From contig NZ_VRKO01000013.1 in the NCBI RefSeq assembly GCF_012271765.1, positions 359,960 to 423,959 of the forward strand: DNA of 64,000 nt. Reading direction: 5' to 3'. The notes beneath the pieces were generated by a model, which saw nothing but the letters and a program-made list of their open reading frames with translations, did no database searches and was not told the DNA's origin. Both the position numbers and the translations under genes were made by a program. This stretch comes from Erwinia rhapontici (GTDB lineage: Bacteria; Pseudomonadota; Gammaproteobacteria; Enterobacterales; Enterobacteriaceae). Shown here one piece after another: positions 54,026 through 62,934 of the stretch (positions within the stretch are counted from its first letter, which is position 1; each line of letters opens with the position of its first letter).

Positions 54026-55033
54026 TCAATGGTAGCCTTCGTCCGGCTTGATCTTGCCGCGGAACACATAGTAGCTCCAGAAGGTATAGACCAGAATCAC
54101 CGGAATAATCAGCAGACCACCGACTAACATAAAGCCCTGACTCTGCGGCGGGGAGGCGGCATCCCAGATGGTGATGGAAGGGGGAATGATATACGGCCAG
54201 ATACTGATACCCAGTCCGGTAAAGCCCAGGAATACCAGCGCCAGGGTCAGCAGGAATGGCGTGTAGTGCGCGTGGCGTTGCAGTGCGCGCCACAGTGCCC
54301 AGGATGCCGCCATAACCAGTAAAGGAACCGGTAAAAACCAGAACAGGTTAGGCAGGGTGAACCAGCGTTGCATAATGCTGGTATGTGCCAGCGGTGTCCA
54401 GATGCTGACGATGGCCATCACGACCAGCAGGCCGATCAGCAGCGGTTTGGTCAGCGCCGTCATTTTCCTGTGCAGTTCATTCTCGGTCTTCATGATAAGC
54501 CATGTGCTACCCAGCAGGGCATAGGCCAGAACCAGACCAACACCGCAGAACAGCGTAAACGGCGTCAACCATGCCAGTGCCGGACCGCTGTACGTACGGT
54601 TGGTCACTTCAAAGCCGTTGATAAACGCGCCCAACACCACACCCTGACTGAAGGTTGCCACGTAAGAACCGCCGATAAACGCTTTATCCCAGAACGGACG
54701 GTGTTCTTCCGTTGCTTTAAAACGGAACTCAAACGCCACGCCACGGAAAATAAGACCGATCAGCATGATGGTGAGCGGGGCCGCCAGGGCGCTGGTGATC
54801 ACCGCGTAGGCCAGCGGGAAAGCACCGAACAGTGCAGCCCCCCCGAGGATCAGCCAGGTTTCGTTGCCATCCCATACCGGGGCAACGGTGTTAACCATCA
54901 TATCGCGCTCAATCGGATCTTTATTGAACGGGAACAGGATACCGATACCCAGATCGAAACCATCCATGATGATATACATCAGGGTGGCGAAGATGATGAT
55001 AGTAAACCAGATAATTGAGAGATCGATGCCCAC
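54026..55033 (-). CDS. cydB: cytochrome bd-type quinol oxidase subunit II
   Basis: A 335-residue membrane protein with eight to nine helices (IIIFATLMYIIMDGFDLGIG, PVWDGNETWLILGG, GSYVATFSQGVVLGAFI). The GTG at 55033 is used: it lies one base after the cydA stop and AGGAG precedes it. The upstream frame (to 55141) encodes the cydA end in another frame and was rejected. No cydX-like small gene follows; a terminator comes 35 bases later. Confidence 0.92.
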   Translation of the reverse strand: MGIDLSIIWFTIIIFATLMYIIMDGFDLGIGILFPFNKDPIERDMMVNTVAPVWDGNETWLILGGAALFGAFPLAYAVITSALAAPLTIMLIGLIFRGVAFEFRFKATEEHRPFWDKAFIGGSYVATFSQGVVLGAFINGFEVTNRTYSGPALAWLTPFTLFCGVGLVLAYALLGSTWLIMKTENELHRKMTALTKPLLIGLLVVMAIVSIWTPLAHTSIMQRWFTLPNLFWFLPVPLLVMAASWALWRALQRHAHYTPFLLTLALVFLGFTGLGISIWPYIIPPSITIWDAASPPQSQGFMLVGGLLIIPVILVYTFWSYYVFRGKIKPDEGYH

Positions 55034-55034
55034 C

Positions 55035-56459
55035 TTACTTCTCCTCCTGCGGCGAATGTAATTTTTCCTGCACCGCAGACAGCGGGCGAGACGGAGTATG
55101 TGATGTGCCTGGGCCGCCTTCTGGCGTATGGTCACCTTCACCGGCCTGCGGGCCTTTCTTAATCAGGTTCGCCAGATAGCTGTAGCCGACGCCAAAGACG
55201 GCGCAGTACACCAGCAGGAACGCGATCAGGCTGATGCTCATTTGCAGCGTGCTGTGCAGCGATACGGCATCACGCGTGCGCAGCAGGCCATAAATAACCC
55301 ACGGCTGACGGCCAATTTCGGTGGTAATCCAACCCGCCACCAGAGCAATCAGACCGGAAGGCCCCATCAACAGGACAAACCACAGGAAAGGACGAGAAGT
55401 ATACAGGCGCTGACCGCGACGCATCCACAGGCTGACAACACCCAGCAAAATCATCAGCATACCCAGCGCAACCATCACGCGAAACGACCAGAACACCACG
55501 GTGGAGTTAGGACGATCTTCTTTCGGGAAGCTTTTCAGTGCCGGTACCTGTTTATCCAGGCTGTGGGTCAGGATCAGGCTACCGAGGTAAGGAATCTCCA
55601 GCGCGTACTTGGTACGCTCTTCTTTCATATCCGGGATGCCGAACAGGATCAGCGGGGTCGCTTCTCCCGGAGGATTCTCCCAGTGACCTTCAATCGCCGC
55701 GATTTTTGCAGGCTGATGTTCCAGCGTATTCAGGCCGTGGGCATCGCCAATCATTGCCTGAATCGGCGAGACGATCAGTGCCATCCACAGAGACATCGAC
55801 AGCATTTTACGCACCGCTGGCGTATCGTTTTTACGCAGCAGATGCCATGCGGCAGAGGCACCCACAAAGAAGGCAGTCACCAGGAAAGCGGCGACGGACA
55901 TATGCAGCAGGCGATAAGGGAAGGACGGGTTGAAGATAATTTTGAACCAGTCCACCGGTATCACAATGCCGTTTTCCAGCGCGTAACCTTGCGGCGTCTG
56001 CATCCAGCTATTGGAGGCCAGGATCCAGAAGGTGGAGATAATCGTGCCCAGCGCGACCATACAGGTCGCGAAGAAGTGCAGGCCACGGCTGACACGGTTC
56101 CAGCCAAACAGCATCACCCCGAGGAAGCCAGCTTCAAGGAAGAATGCGGTAAGCACTTCGTAGGTCAGGAGCGGGCCGGTAATACTGCCTGCAAACTGCG
56201 AAAATCCTGCCCAGTTGGTCCCAAACTGATAGGCCATCACCAGACCCGATACCACCCCCATACCGAAGTTAACGGCAAAGATTTTTGACCAAAAATGATA
56301 AAGGTCGCGATAGACCTCATTTTTGCTTTTCAGCCACAGACCTTCGAGCACGGCGAGAAAACTGGCCAGGCCAATGGTGATGGCGGGAAAGAGAATGTGG
56401 AAGGCTACGGTGAAACCAAACTGTATCCTCGCCAGATGGAACGCATCTAATCCGAACAT
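55035..56459 (-). CDS. cydA: cytochrome bd-type quinol oxidase subunit I (cyanide-insensitive type)
   Basis: A 474-residue heme subunit. Heme-ligand regions are recognisable (AFHILFPAITIG near the start, YRLLHMSVAAF for the second His). The GWITTEIGRQPWVIYG motif is intact. The protein is shorter than E. coli CydA and has a short Q-loop after SKIFAVNFGMGVVSG..; this is typical of the CioA/bd-II-like class, which tolerates cyanide. It oxidises ubiquinol and reduces oxygen, and could receive electrons from Gcd and gluconate dehydrogenase. Confidence 0.92.
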   Translation of the reverse strand: MFGLDAFHLARIQFGFTVAFHILFPAITIGLASFLAVLEGLWLKSKNEVYRDLYHFWSKIFAVNFGMGVVSGLVMAYQFGTNWAGFSQFAGSITGPLLTYEVLTAFFLEAGFLGVMLFGWNRVSRGLHFFATCMVALGTIISTFWILASNSWMQTPQGYALENGIVIPVDWFKIIFNPSFPYRLLHMSVAAFLVTAFFVGASAAWHLLRKNDTPAVRKMLSMSLWMALIVSPIQAMIGDAHGLNTLEHQPAKIAAIEGHWENPPGEATPLILFGIPDMKEERTKYALEIPYLGSLILTHSLDKQVPALKSFPKEDRPNSTVVFWSFRVMVALGMLMILLGVVSLWMRRGQRLYTSRPFLWFVLLMGPSGLIALVAGWITTEIGRQPWVIYGLLRTRDAVSLHSTLQMSISLIAFLLVYCAVFGVGYSYLANLIKKGPQAGEGDHTPEGGPGTSHTPSRPLSAVQEKLHSPQEEK

Positions 56460-57213
56460 TGCTTACCTCGATCTAACATGAACAACTGCCTTTTATTTTT
56501 TTACCCACGGTTAACAAATAGGTGACATATAGCAAAAAAGAAAATGTGTCAGCCGGGGGACTTCTCATCGGAGATTTGATCCTAAGACCAAAGCAGGTGA
56601 AGAAGTAGCAACAGTAATAGTGAACTGGCCTATAACAGTAACGATTATTACGAGTAATTGTTTCGTCAACAGGTTAAATCAACGGAAGATAATGTTAATG
56701 CAGGATAGAAGAATGATGCTCATATGTGAAAATGCTGTATCTTTCTGTCGTAAAAGCATTTCTTTCGTTGGTGCGTCGGCGGGGTTCGTCAGGTGACTAT
56801 CGTTATTCTGCGTTGAAAACCTCTGGTGAGGCGTACATCCAATATAGCTAACAGGGCTATAAAAAAGGATGTTTACGCATCATTATTATAATAACCCTAT
56901 AGTTTTTCATGACTTATGAATAATATGTAGATTTAATGTTATTATTTGGTTCTATTAATTTTAAATGACCTTTTCCCACTATTTCGATTGGCTTATCAAT
57001 CCCTCTGCATGACCAATCGTCTCTCTCCTCCCTGTAAATGTTAAGGGTGTAATACACATAAATATGTAAATTGAATTATTTAGTTACAAATTTCTGGCGT
57101 TTTTATCGCCGATCGTTGCGGCGAATCAAGAAATCGTCTGAATAATGATGCTTGTGGTGAGTGGGTGCCGTGCGTGCTATAACCAAAAAAACGTTGTCAG
57201 CCTCGGGAGTCAA
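56460..57213. other. long intergenic region upstream of cydA and the LysE-type gene
   Basis: This 754-base AT-rich gap should hold the cydAB promoter and that of the divergent exporter gene. A TTGATCCTAAGACC half-site near 56576 recalls FNR or ArcA targets but is not a full match. A 26-codon frame starting near 56714 behind AGGATAGA was noted but not supported. No RNA gene was recognised. Confidence 0.4.
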
Positions 57214-57837
57214 ATGGATACCTTTATGATGTTGTTACCCGTATATGTTGCCTATCTGCTGGGCACGGCCAGCCCTGGCCCGAGCAATATGGCGATTATG
57301 GGTGTCGCGATGCGCCAGGGGCGCCGCCCGGCATTGATGCTGGCGGCGGGTGTGATCACGGGGTCACTGTGCTGGGCGCTGCTGGTTGCGACCGGTTTAT
57401 CCACGCTGCTGCTGGCTTACGCTCAGGCTATTGTGGTGATCAAAGTGGTGGGGGGCTTCTATTTGCTTTTGCTGGCGTGGAAAGCGGCACGGAGTGCTGC
57501 CCGTCGTGGGGAAGACAGCGTTGTACCGCTGGCGGCAGGGGGGGCAGCCGCTTCCCTCTACCGCCGTGGTTTGCTGCTGCATCTGGGAAATCCAAAGGCG
57601 ATTCTGGTGTGGACGGCGATAATGTCATTGGGGATTCACCCGGATGCGGCCCCTTCCGTACTGCCGTTGATTGTCGGTGGCTGTGCGTTACTGGGGATAA
57701 TGGTGTTCAGCAGCTACGCGCTGTTGTTCTCCACCCCGGCGATGAGCCGGGGGTATCAGAAATGCCGCCGCAGTATTGAAGGCATTTTCGCGCTGTTTTT
57801 CACGGCGGCGGGCGTGAAGCTGCTGTTTTCACGTTAA
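57214..57837 (+). CDS. LysE/RhtB-family amino acid exporter
   Basis: A 207-residue membrane protein with six helices and the signature GTASPGPSNMAIMGVAMRQG near the N-terminus, then HLGNPKAILVWTAIMSLG. Such proteins export amino acids or their analogues. The ATG at 57214 follows GGGAG; the longer frame from 57145 adds a Cys-rich segment unlike the family. It stands alone, ending in a hairpin at 57842-57859. Confidence 0.85.
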   Translation: MDTFMMLLPVYVAYLLGTASPGPSNMAIMGVAMRQGRRPALMLAAGVITGSLCWALLVATGLSTLLLAYAQAIVVIKVVGGFYLLLLAWKAARSAARRGEDSVVPLAAGGAAASLYRRGLLLHLGNPKAILVWTAIMSLGIHPDAAPSVLPLIVGGCALLGIMVFSSYALLFSTPAMSRGYQKCRRSIEGIFALFFTAAGVKLLFSR

Positions 57838-57841
57838 CCGT

Positions 57842-57859
57842 ACGCCGGGCCTCCGGCGT
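57842..57859. terminator. hairpin between convergent genes
   Basis: ACGCCGG / CCGGCGT stem with a four-base loop in the 25-base gap between the exporter and the dehydrogenase genes. Confidence 0.55.
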
Positions 57860-57862
57860 GCC

Positions 57863-58951
57863 TTATGCCTGAGGTTGATAACCGGCCAGTTCACTGTCCG
57901 GCATTCCGGCATCACGCGCCGCCTGACAAATCTGCTGCCAGCTATTGGCATCAATCGGAATACCGTGCAGGCGGCGTTCGGCGCGCTGTGCTTCCTCCCA
58001 CTCACCCGGGATCAGGATTGCATTGTCACCCGCCTGCGGTGAGGCTTTCGTCCAGGCAATAAAGGCTTCCGCTTCCTGCTGCATGTCCGGTGCGTCAAAT
58101 GCTGCCGGGTCAAGTACTACGGTGGTCATGCAGTTAAAGATAGCGTCACTGGTATTTTTCAGTGACTGTGGGTGGGTCGTTTGGCCACCGGAAAGCGCCC
58201 CGCCGAGGATTTCGCACATCACCGCCAGCGCATAGCCTTTATGCAGGCCAAAGGCCAGAAGGGAACCAAATGGCGCTTCATGCATCACCGCAGGGTCAAT
58301 GTCCGGCTTCCCTTGATGATCGATCAGATAGCCAGGCGGGACGTTGACACCTTTATTCCAGGCAACGCGGGTTTTACCGTAAGCAATGCCGCTGGTGGCG
58401 AAATCAAGCAGCAGCGGTGGCTGGCCGGGGCGCGGGAAGATGGCGCAAAATGGGTTGGTCCCGAAGCGGCGGTCACTGCCGTTAAACGGCGCAACCATCG
58501 GATCGCCAACAACGTTGACGAAATGAAAGGAGATAAAACCGGCGCGTGCGCACTGCTCCGCCCAGTGACCAATGCGCCCAATATGGTGCGAGTTCCGCAA
58601 TGCGATGGCACACATTCCCAGCTTCTGGGTACGTGCAATCGCCAGATCCATCGCTTCAGCGGCCATCACCTGGCCAAAGCCCTGGCCGCCGTCGACGGTG
58701 AGCACCGCCCCGGCGTCTTTAGCGATCCTGAGCTGCTGGTTCTGCTGCAGATGTCCCTGGGATTTTGAGAGCATATAACTTGGGATCATCCCAACGCCGT
58801 GAGAATCATGCCCGGCAAGGTTCGCTGCCACCAAATGCTCGGCGACGCGTTGCGCTTCCTGCTTGCTGCTGCCTGCGTGCTGCCACAGACTCTGCACCAT
58901 CTGCTGTAAAATAGTGTGATTAATGTAAATGTCACCCTGAATCTGGTTCAT
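57863..58951 (-). CDS. ybiC: hydroxycarboxylate dehydrogenase (YbiC/HcxB-like)
   Basis: A 362-residue NAD-dependent enzyme of the malate/L-lactate dehydrogenase (Ldh2/sulfolactate) family. Family motifs are ANLAGHDSHGVGMIPSY, LRNSHHIGRIGHWAEQCA (catalytic His), FATSGIAYGKTRVA and FGLHKGYALAVMCEILGG. E. coli YbiC reduces or oxidises several 2-hydroxy acids. It is transcribed alone from an AT-rich promoter region at 58952-59190. Confidence 0.88.
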   Translation of the reverse strand: MNQIQGDIYINHTILQQMVQSLWQHAGSSKQEAQRVAEHLVAANLAGHDSHGVGMIPSYMLSKSQGHLQQNQQLRIAKDAGAVLTVDGGQGFGQVMAAEAMDLAIARTQKLGMCAIALRNSHHIGRIGHWAEQCARAGFISFHFVNVVGDPMVAPFNGSDRRFGTNPFCAIFPRPGQPPLLLDFATSGIAYGKTRVAWNKGVNVPPGYLIDHQGKPDIDPAVMHEAPFGSLLAFGLHKGYALAVMCEILGGALSGGQTTHPQSLKNTSDAIFNCMTTVVLDPAAFDAPDMQQEAEAFIAWTKASPQAGDNAILIPGEWEEAQRAERRLHGIPIDANSWQQICQAARDAGMPDSELAGYQPQA

Positions 58952-59190
58952 TTTTTTTCCTTAAAATAATGAAGGTTACTGCTTATTTTTAAACGAATAA
59001 TTGGTTTTTGTCCGTTTAATTTTTCTGCACGCCAGGCTTCTTTTTCGATGAATATCGCGACATCCCTGTTCGATATATTGCTAATTTCATCGGTTGCTAA
59101 GTATACTATTGCATTGATATGTATTGACTTTTTTAACTAAAGCCAAATTTTCTTTGCTCGGACAGACGCCGCCTGGGGTAAAACAGCCGT

Positions 59191-60300
59191 ATGGAAAGTG
59201 AACACACAGAACCCACCAGCACTAACAGTATTCCTTTACTGGATCTGTCTGCGATTTCGCGCGAGATGCTGCTGCTGGGTAAACGGCTGGCAGATACCAA
59301 ATATAAGATTGATATGCTGGGGAAAGTCGGCTGGGGTGAGCTGACGGCTAACCTGCACGGTCTGGAAGCTAGCGGCGAATGGAATGGCCCGGACGATGCG
59401 CTGACTTTTTTCAGTAAGATTTTTCCCTTTGCGATCCTGCCTTCAGAAACTGAGCCGATGGGGATCTATCAGGTGCCGACCGAGCGGGTGATTGGCCGAA
59501 GCTGGCGCTGGTGGCCCGACCACCTTAGCGGTAACAGCGAAGAGAAATTGCGTGAGCATCTGAACGGCCCCAATGCTGCCGAGAGTACCTCTTACTATTT
59601 TATTTCCGCACTGGCTGTGCTGTTGGCGGTACAGGGACAGAGCAGGGTGAATTATTGCCGACAACGGCATATTCCGCTTATTACGGCGCGGGTAACGTAT
59701 CTTTCCTACCCGCCCGCTGACCGTTTCAAGCTCTACCATGTTACCCGTGGCAACACCCGGCAGAGCTGGATAGTGCTGAATGATCGCTATTTACAGGCGA
59801 TTCAGTGGCCGCGTATTACGCTGCCGGCACTGAGCAGTTATGGAGTGCATAGCGCCGTCTGGCCTCAGACGTTTCCCTCCACGGAACGAATTTTCGACGA
59901 GTTACATCATCCTCAACCCGCCGAGGATTTTGTCGCACCCTGCGTGGATTTACAGGCGCTGCAACAAAAAATAGAAGTGGAAGAACAGGAAGCGCTGCTG
60001 GCGGCTAAGCCGGTGAAAATGGCGCTGAGCGATATGGATATCGTGAATCTCTGGCCGGTGACGATGACCCTGACGTTCTTTTTCCTGCTCTCGCTGGTGG
60101 CAGCGGGCGTGACGGCGGGCGGGGGTTGGTTAGGTCTGATTAGTCTGGTGATCTGCGGGATGTCCGGCGCGCTGCTGCTGCTGCTCGCTGCACCTGTTTT
60201 CCTTGTGCGACAGAGTTTACGCAGCCGCAACAAAAAGGAGAGGGAAGAGTCGGCCACTTCTGTGCCAGAAGAGAACCCGGCATCCCCGCCAGCCGTATAA
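59191..60300 (+). CDS. unrecognised protein with C-terminal membrane hairpin
   Basis: A 369-residue protein of unknown family. Residues 1-275 look soluble and contain aromatic-rich stretches (RSWRWWPDHLSG, ARVTYLSYPPADRFKLYHVT) with one weak hydrophobic segment (SYYFISALAVLLAV, about 130-145). Two clear membrane helices follow (about 284-305 and 311-335), then a basic tail (SLRSRNKKE). It is translated from an ATG with a weak ribosome binding site. It has no evident partners; neighbours are convergent or divergent. Codon use looks like the rest of the chromosome, so recent transfer is not indicated. Confidence 0.6.
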   Translation: MESEHTEPTSTNSIPLLDLSAISREMLLLGKRLADTKYKIDMLGKVGWGELTANLHGLEASGEWNGPDDALTFFSKIFPFAILPSETEPMGIYQVPTERVIGRSWRWWPDHLSGNSEEKLREHLNGPNAAESTSYYFISALAVLLAVQGQSRVNYCRQRHIPLITARVTYLSYPPADRFKLYHVTRGNTRQSWIVLNDRYLQAIQWPRITLPALSSYGVHSAVWPQTFPSTERIFDELHHPQPAEDFVAPCVDLQALQQKIEVEEQEALLAAKPVKMALSDMDIVNLWPVTMTLTFFFLLSLVAAGVTAGGGWLGLISLVICGMSGALLLLLAAPVFLVRQSLRSRNKKEREESATSVPEENPASPPAV

Positions 60301-60304
60301 AAAA

Positions 60305-60321
60305 GCCCACGTAAAGTGGGC
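60305..60321 (-). terminator. leftward terminator
   Basis: GCCCAC / GTGGGC stem with loop GTAAA, preceded by A6, reading as a T-run in the leftward direction. It overlaps the end region of the rightward gene and would also stop leftward transcription from the small gene at 60523. Confidence 0.6.
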
Positions 60322-60522
60322 AACTAAAGCTATTCATCTGACTTTGCCATAATAATTACGGCAATAAATCATCGCACTAATCCCACAATAAATATAAGTG
60401 ATTATACAGATCGATCTTTAGTGATCGATCGGAAAAACCGATTGATAGTCAAAATGTGAAGCAGGCGATACAAAGATAGAGCGAAATCGCACAATGCGCT
60501 TCTAAGTGGCGTCAATAACAGC

Positions 60523-60768
60523 CTAATGCGGTTGTTCAAATCCTGCTTTAACCATCTGTTCGCGCAGGGCACTGGTGATAACCCGGTTGCCCCCCGTGAC
60601 CGGAAAGATCACGTTATTGATCACATCATCCAGATAGTGCTCATTAAATTCATGTGCGGTCAGCTGACCACCACCTTCATCGTTGATCGCAATCGATCCT
60701 TTAATATGATCGCCCGCATTCTTCGCGGTCAAACTGTAACGACCCATGCTGGTATTTATCGTGCTCAT
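60523..60768 (-). CDS. small protein of unknown function
   Basis: An 81-residue soluble protein (MSTINTSMGRYSLT .. DHIKGSIAINDEGGGQLTAH .. NNVIFPVTGGNRVI). No membrane segment or signal is seen. AAGGAG lies five bases before the ATG at 60768, which strongly supports translation. No family recognised; it lies alone between convergent and divergent genes. Confidence 0.65.
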   Translation of the reverse strand: MSTINTSMGRYSLTAKNAGDHIKGSIAINDEGGGQLTAHEFNEHYLDDVINNVIFPVTGGNRVITSALREQMVKAGFEQPH

Positions 60769-60943
60769 AAGATCTCCTTGTAACATTTTCAGGGGGAAAG
60801 GGTAGCAAGTGAGTCCATAAAATGACCTGAATAAGTCTAGCCAGGCTGCGCGCGATCCTCTAAGTCCTGAGCGTAAAGAAGTGAAAGATCGTGAGCGTGG
60901 TCGCTAAATTTTTTGCATGTTGCAGGGCATTATCTGTCCGTCG

Positions 60944-61705
60944 TTAACCCGCGAGGGTGACGTCAAGTTCAAGCGTAGCCAGTTCCTGACGTGCAGCGGC
61001 AGGCAGGTGTGGGTCAGTGATGATGCTGTCAAACTGTGTCAGTGGCAGGGCAAGAAAGGTGGCAATTTTGTTGTACTTTGAGCTATCGGCCAGCAGTACA
61101 CGTTTTCGGCTGACTTCACTGACGGCGCGTTTAACGGCGATTTTTTCTTCATCCGGGGTAAAGGTGCCACGCATTCCCCAGCATGAGGCGGAGATAAATG
61201 CGATGTCTACGGACAGGCCACGCAGCGCCTGAGCAGCAGCATCCCCTACGCAGGAGCGGTTGTCGCGGCACAGTGTACCGCCAGTGTGGATCATCCGGCA
61301 CTGGCTGGTGTCGATCAGGAAATTGGCAATCACAAAATCGTTGGTGATGATCAGCAGGTCATCACGGATGCCCAATTCGCGTGCCAGGGCCAGCGTGGTG
61401 GTGCCGGCATCCAGGTAGATGCAGCTGTTACGCGGGATATGGCGGGCGGCGGCGGCACCAATGGTCTGTTTTTCAAGGCTGAACATACTGGTTTTATCCA
61501 GATGCGTCGGCTCGCTGGAGAGGCGTTCTGTGGAACGGACACCGCCTGACACCAGTAACACGGCTCCCTGTTCTTCCAGCTTTTGCAGATCGCGGCGAAT
61601 GGTCATGTGCGATACGGCCAGACGTTCAGTCAGTTCAGCAATGCTCACGACTCCCCGCTCTTGTACCAGCGTTAATATTTGTTGATGTCGTTCTACCGGG
61701 ATCAT
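60944..61705 (-). CDS. ygbI: YgbI-like DeoR-family regulator
   Basis: A 253-residue DeoR-type repressor: N-terminal helix-turn-helix (RHQQILTLVQERGVVSIAEL .. VSHMTIRRDLQKLEEQGAVL) and the sugar-phosphate sensor domain (YLDAGTTTLALA, TNDFVIANFL, DSSKYNKIA). The ATG at 61705 (or 61708) follows AGGA; the frame runs open to 61819 but that part is not regulator-like. It is divergent from ltnD-otnK and is their likely repressor. Confidence 0.85.
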   Translation of the reverse strand: MIPVERHQQILTLVQERGVVSIAELTERLAVSHMTIRRDLQKLEEQGAVLLVSGGVRSTERLSSEPTHLDKTSMFSLEKQTIGAAAARHIPRNSCIYLDAGTTTLALARELGIRDDLLIITNDFVIANFLIDTSQCRMIHTGGTLCRDNRSCVGDAAAQALRGLSVDIAFISASCWGMRGTFTPDEEKIAVKRAVSEVSRKRVLLADSSKYNKIATFLALPLTQFDSIITDPHLPAAARQELATLELDVTLAG

Positions 61706-61931
61706 CATTATTCCTGTTGAGAGGGGAGTTGGCTTGACCAGAGTGTAAAGGAGCGTACCCGGCGTCTGCACCACAATTTTTATCAATTTATCACGGAAAG
61801 AAGACGTTTTCCTTCCCATATATCGATGGTTTTGTTTTTATCTTTATGAATTTAAATGAGTATTTTTATATCACGGTTATCGTGCTGCGGTGTTAATTCT
61901 TGTTATTCCTTCCTTTTTTACGGTTAATTGT

Positions 61932-61974
61932 TGTGATGCACGTCACCAAAAGTGCCGATAAAAGCGCCTATACT
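61932..61974 (+). promoter_or_regulatory. CRP-dependent class II promoter of ltnD
   Basis: TGTGATGCACGTCACC (61932-61947) matches the CRP consensus at nine of ten positions. A -10 box TATACT lies at 61969-61974, giving a start near 61981 and a CRP centre at about -41.5, the position for class II activation. Confidence 0.65.
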
Positions 61975-62019
61975 TCACATATCAAAACAAATAATCACCA
62001 AAATTAACACGGAGTGCGT

Positions 62020-62934
62020 ATGTCTAAGGCAACATCAATGTCGGTTTGTGTCGTCGGCCTCGGTTCTATGGGGATGGGAGCTGCGCAGTCCTGTATCAAA
62101 GCGGGCCTGAAAACCTGGGGCGTGGATCTTAACCCACAGGCTCTGCAAACACTGCGCGACAGCGGTGCGCAGGCGGCGGAGAACTCGGCCAATGACTTTG
62201 CAGCCCAGCTTGATGCGGTGCTGCTGCTGGTGGTGAATGCCGCCCAGGTGAAACAGATTTTGTTTGCGGAGCACGGACTGGCGTCACGCTTAACACCCGG
62301 CACCGTGGTGATGGTTTCTTCGACGATCTCTGCGCAGGATGCACAGGCGATTGAACAGCAGCTGGCCGCACACCAGTTAATTATGCTCGATGCACCGGTA
62401 TCCGGTGGGGCAGCGAAAGCGGCAACCGGTGAAATGACCGTGATGGCCTCCGGTAGTGATGAGGCATTTGATCGGTTACAGCCCGTGCTGGACGCGGTAG
62501 CGGGAAAAGTGTATCGCATTGGCAGCGAGATTGGTCTTGGTTCGACAGTGAAGATCATTCACCAGTTGCTCGCCGGTGTTCATATTGCCGCAGGCGCAGA
62601 AGCGATGGCACTGGCCGCCCGCGCCGGTATTCCACTGGATACCATGTATGACGTGGTGACCAACGCCGCGGGCAACTCCTGGATGTTTGAAAACCGTATG
62701 CGTCATGTGGTTGACGGCGATTATTCACCGAAATCGGCGGTCGATATTTTTGTTAAAGATCTCGGCCTGGTTGCTGACACGGCGAAAGCGCTGCATTTCC
62801 CACTGCCGCTGGCGTCCACGGCATTCAATATGTTTACCTCCGCCAGTAACGCGGGCTTTGGCCGCGAAGATGACAGCGCAGTGATTAAGATTTTCAGCGG
62901 CATTACGCTGCCCGTAAAACAGGAGCAGAAATAA
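62020..62934 (+). CDS. ltnD: LtnD, L-threonate 2-dehydrogenase
   Basis: A 304-residue 3-hydroxyisobutyrate-dehydrogenase-like enzyme (YgbJ/LtnD) that oxidises L-threonate to 2-oxo-tetronate with NAD(P). The Rossmann motif is VVGLGSMGMGAAQSCIKAG, the substrate-binding motif DAPVSGGAAKAATGEM, and the catalytic Lys lies in GSTVKIIHQLL. GGAG precedes the ATG at 62020. It overlaps otnK by one base (TAATG). Confidence 0.88.
   Translation: MSKATSMSVCVVGLGSMGMGAAQSCIKAGLKTWGVDLNPQALQTLRDSGAQAAENSANDFAAQLDAVLLLVVNAAQVKQILFAEHGLASRLTPGTVVMVSSTISAQDAQAIEQQLAAHQLIMLDAPVSGGAAKAATGEMTVMASGSDEAFDRLQPVLDAVAGKVYRIGSEIGLGSTVKIIHQLLAGVHIAAGAEAMALAARAGIPLDTMYDVVTNAAGNSWMFENRMRHVVDGDYSPKSAVDIFVKDLGLVADTAKALHFPLPLASTAFNMFTSASNAGFGREDDSAVIKIFSGITLPVKQEQK

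Noticed and set aside
55034-55141. Extended cydB start with an Arg-rich N-terminus
   Set aside because: That part overlaps cydA coding sequence; the GTG at 55033 has a ribosome binding site and matches the family start.
55128-56288. 386-residue frame opposite cydA
   Set aside because: Antisense shadow; low-complexity His/Arg/Gln composition and no family.
56714-56800. 26-codon leader-like frame behind AGGATAGA
   Set aside because: No similarity, no downstream attenuator and no clear link to the next gene.
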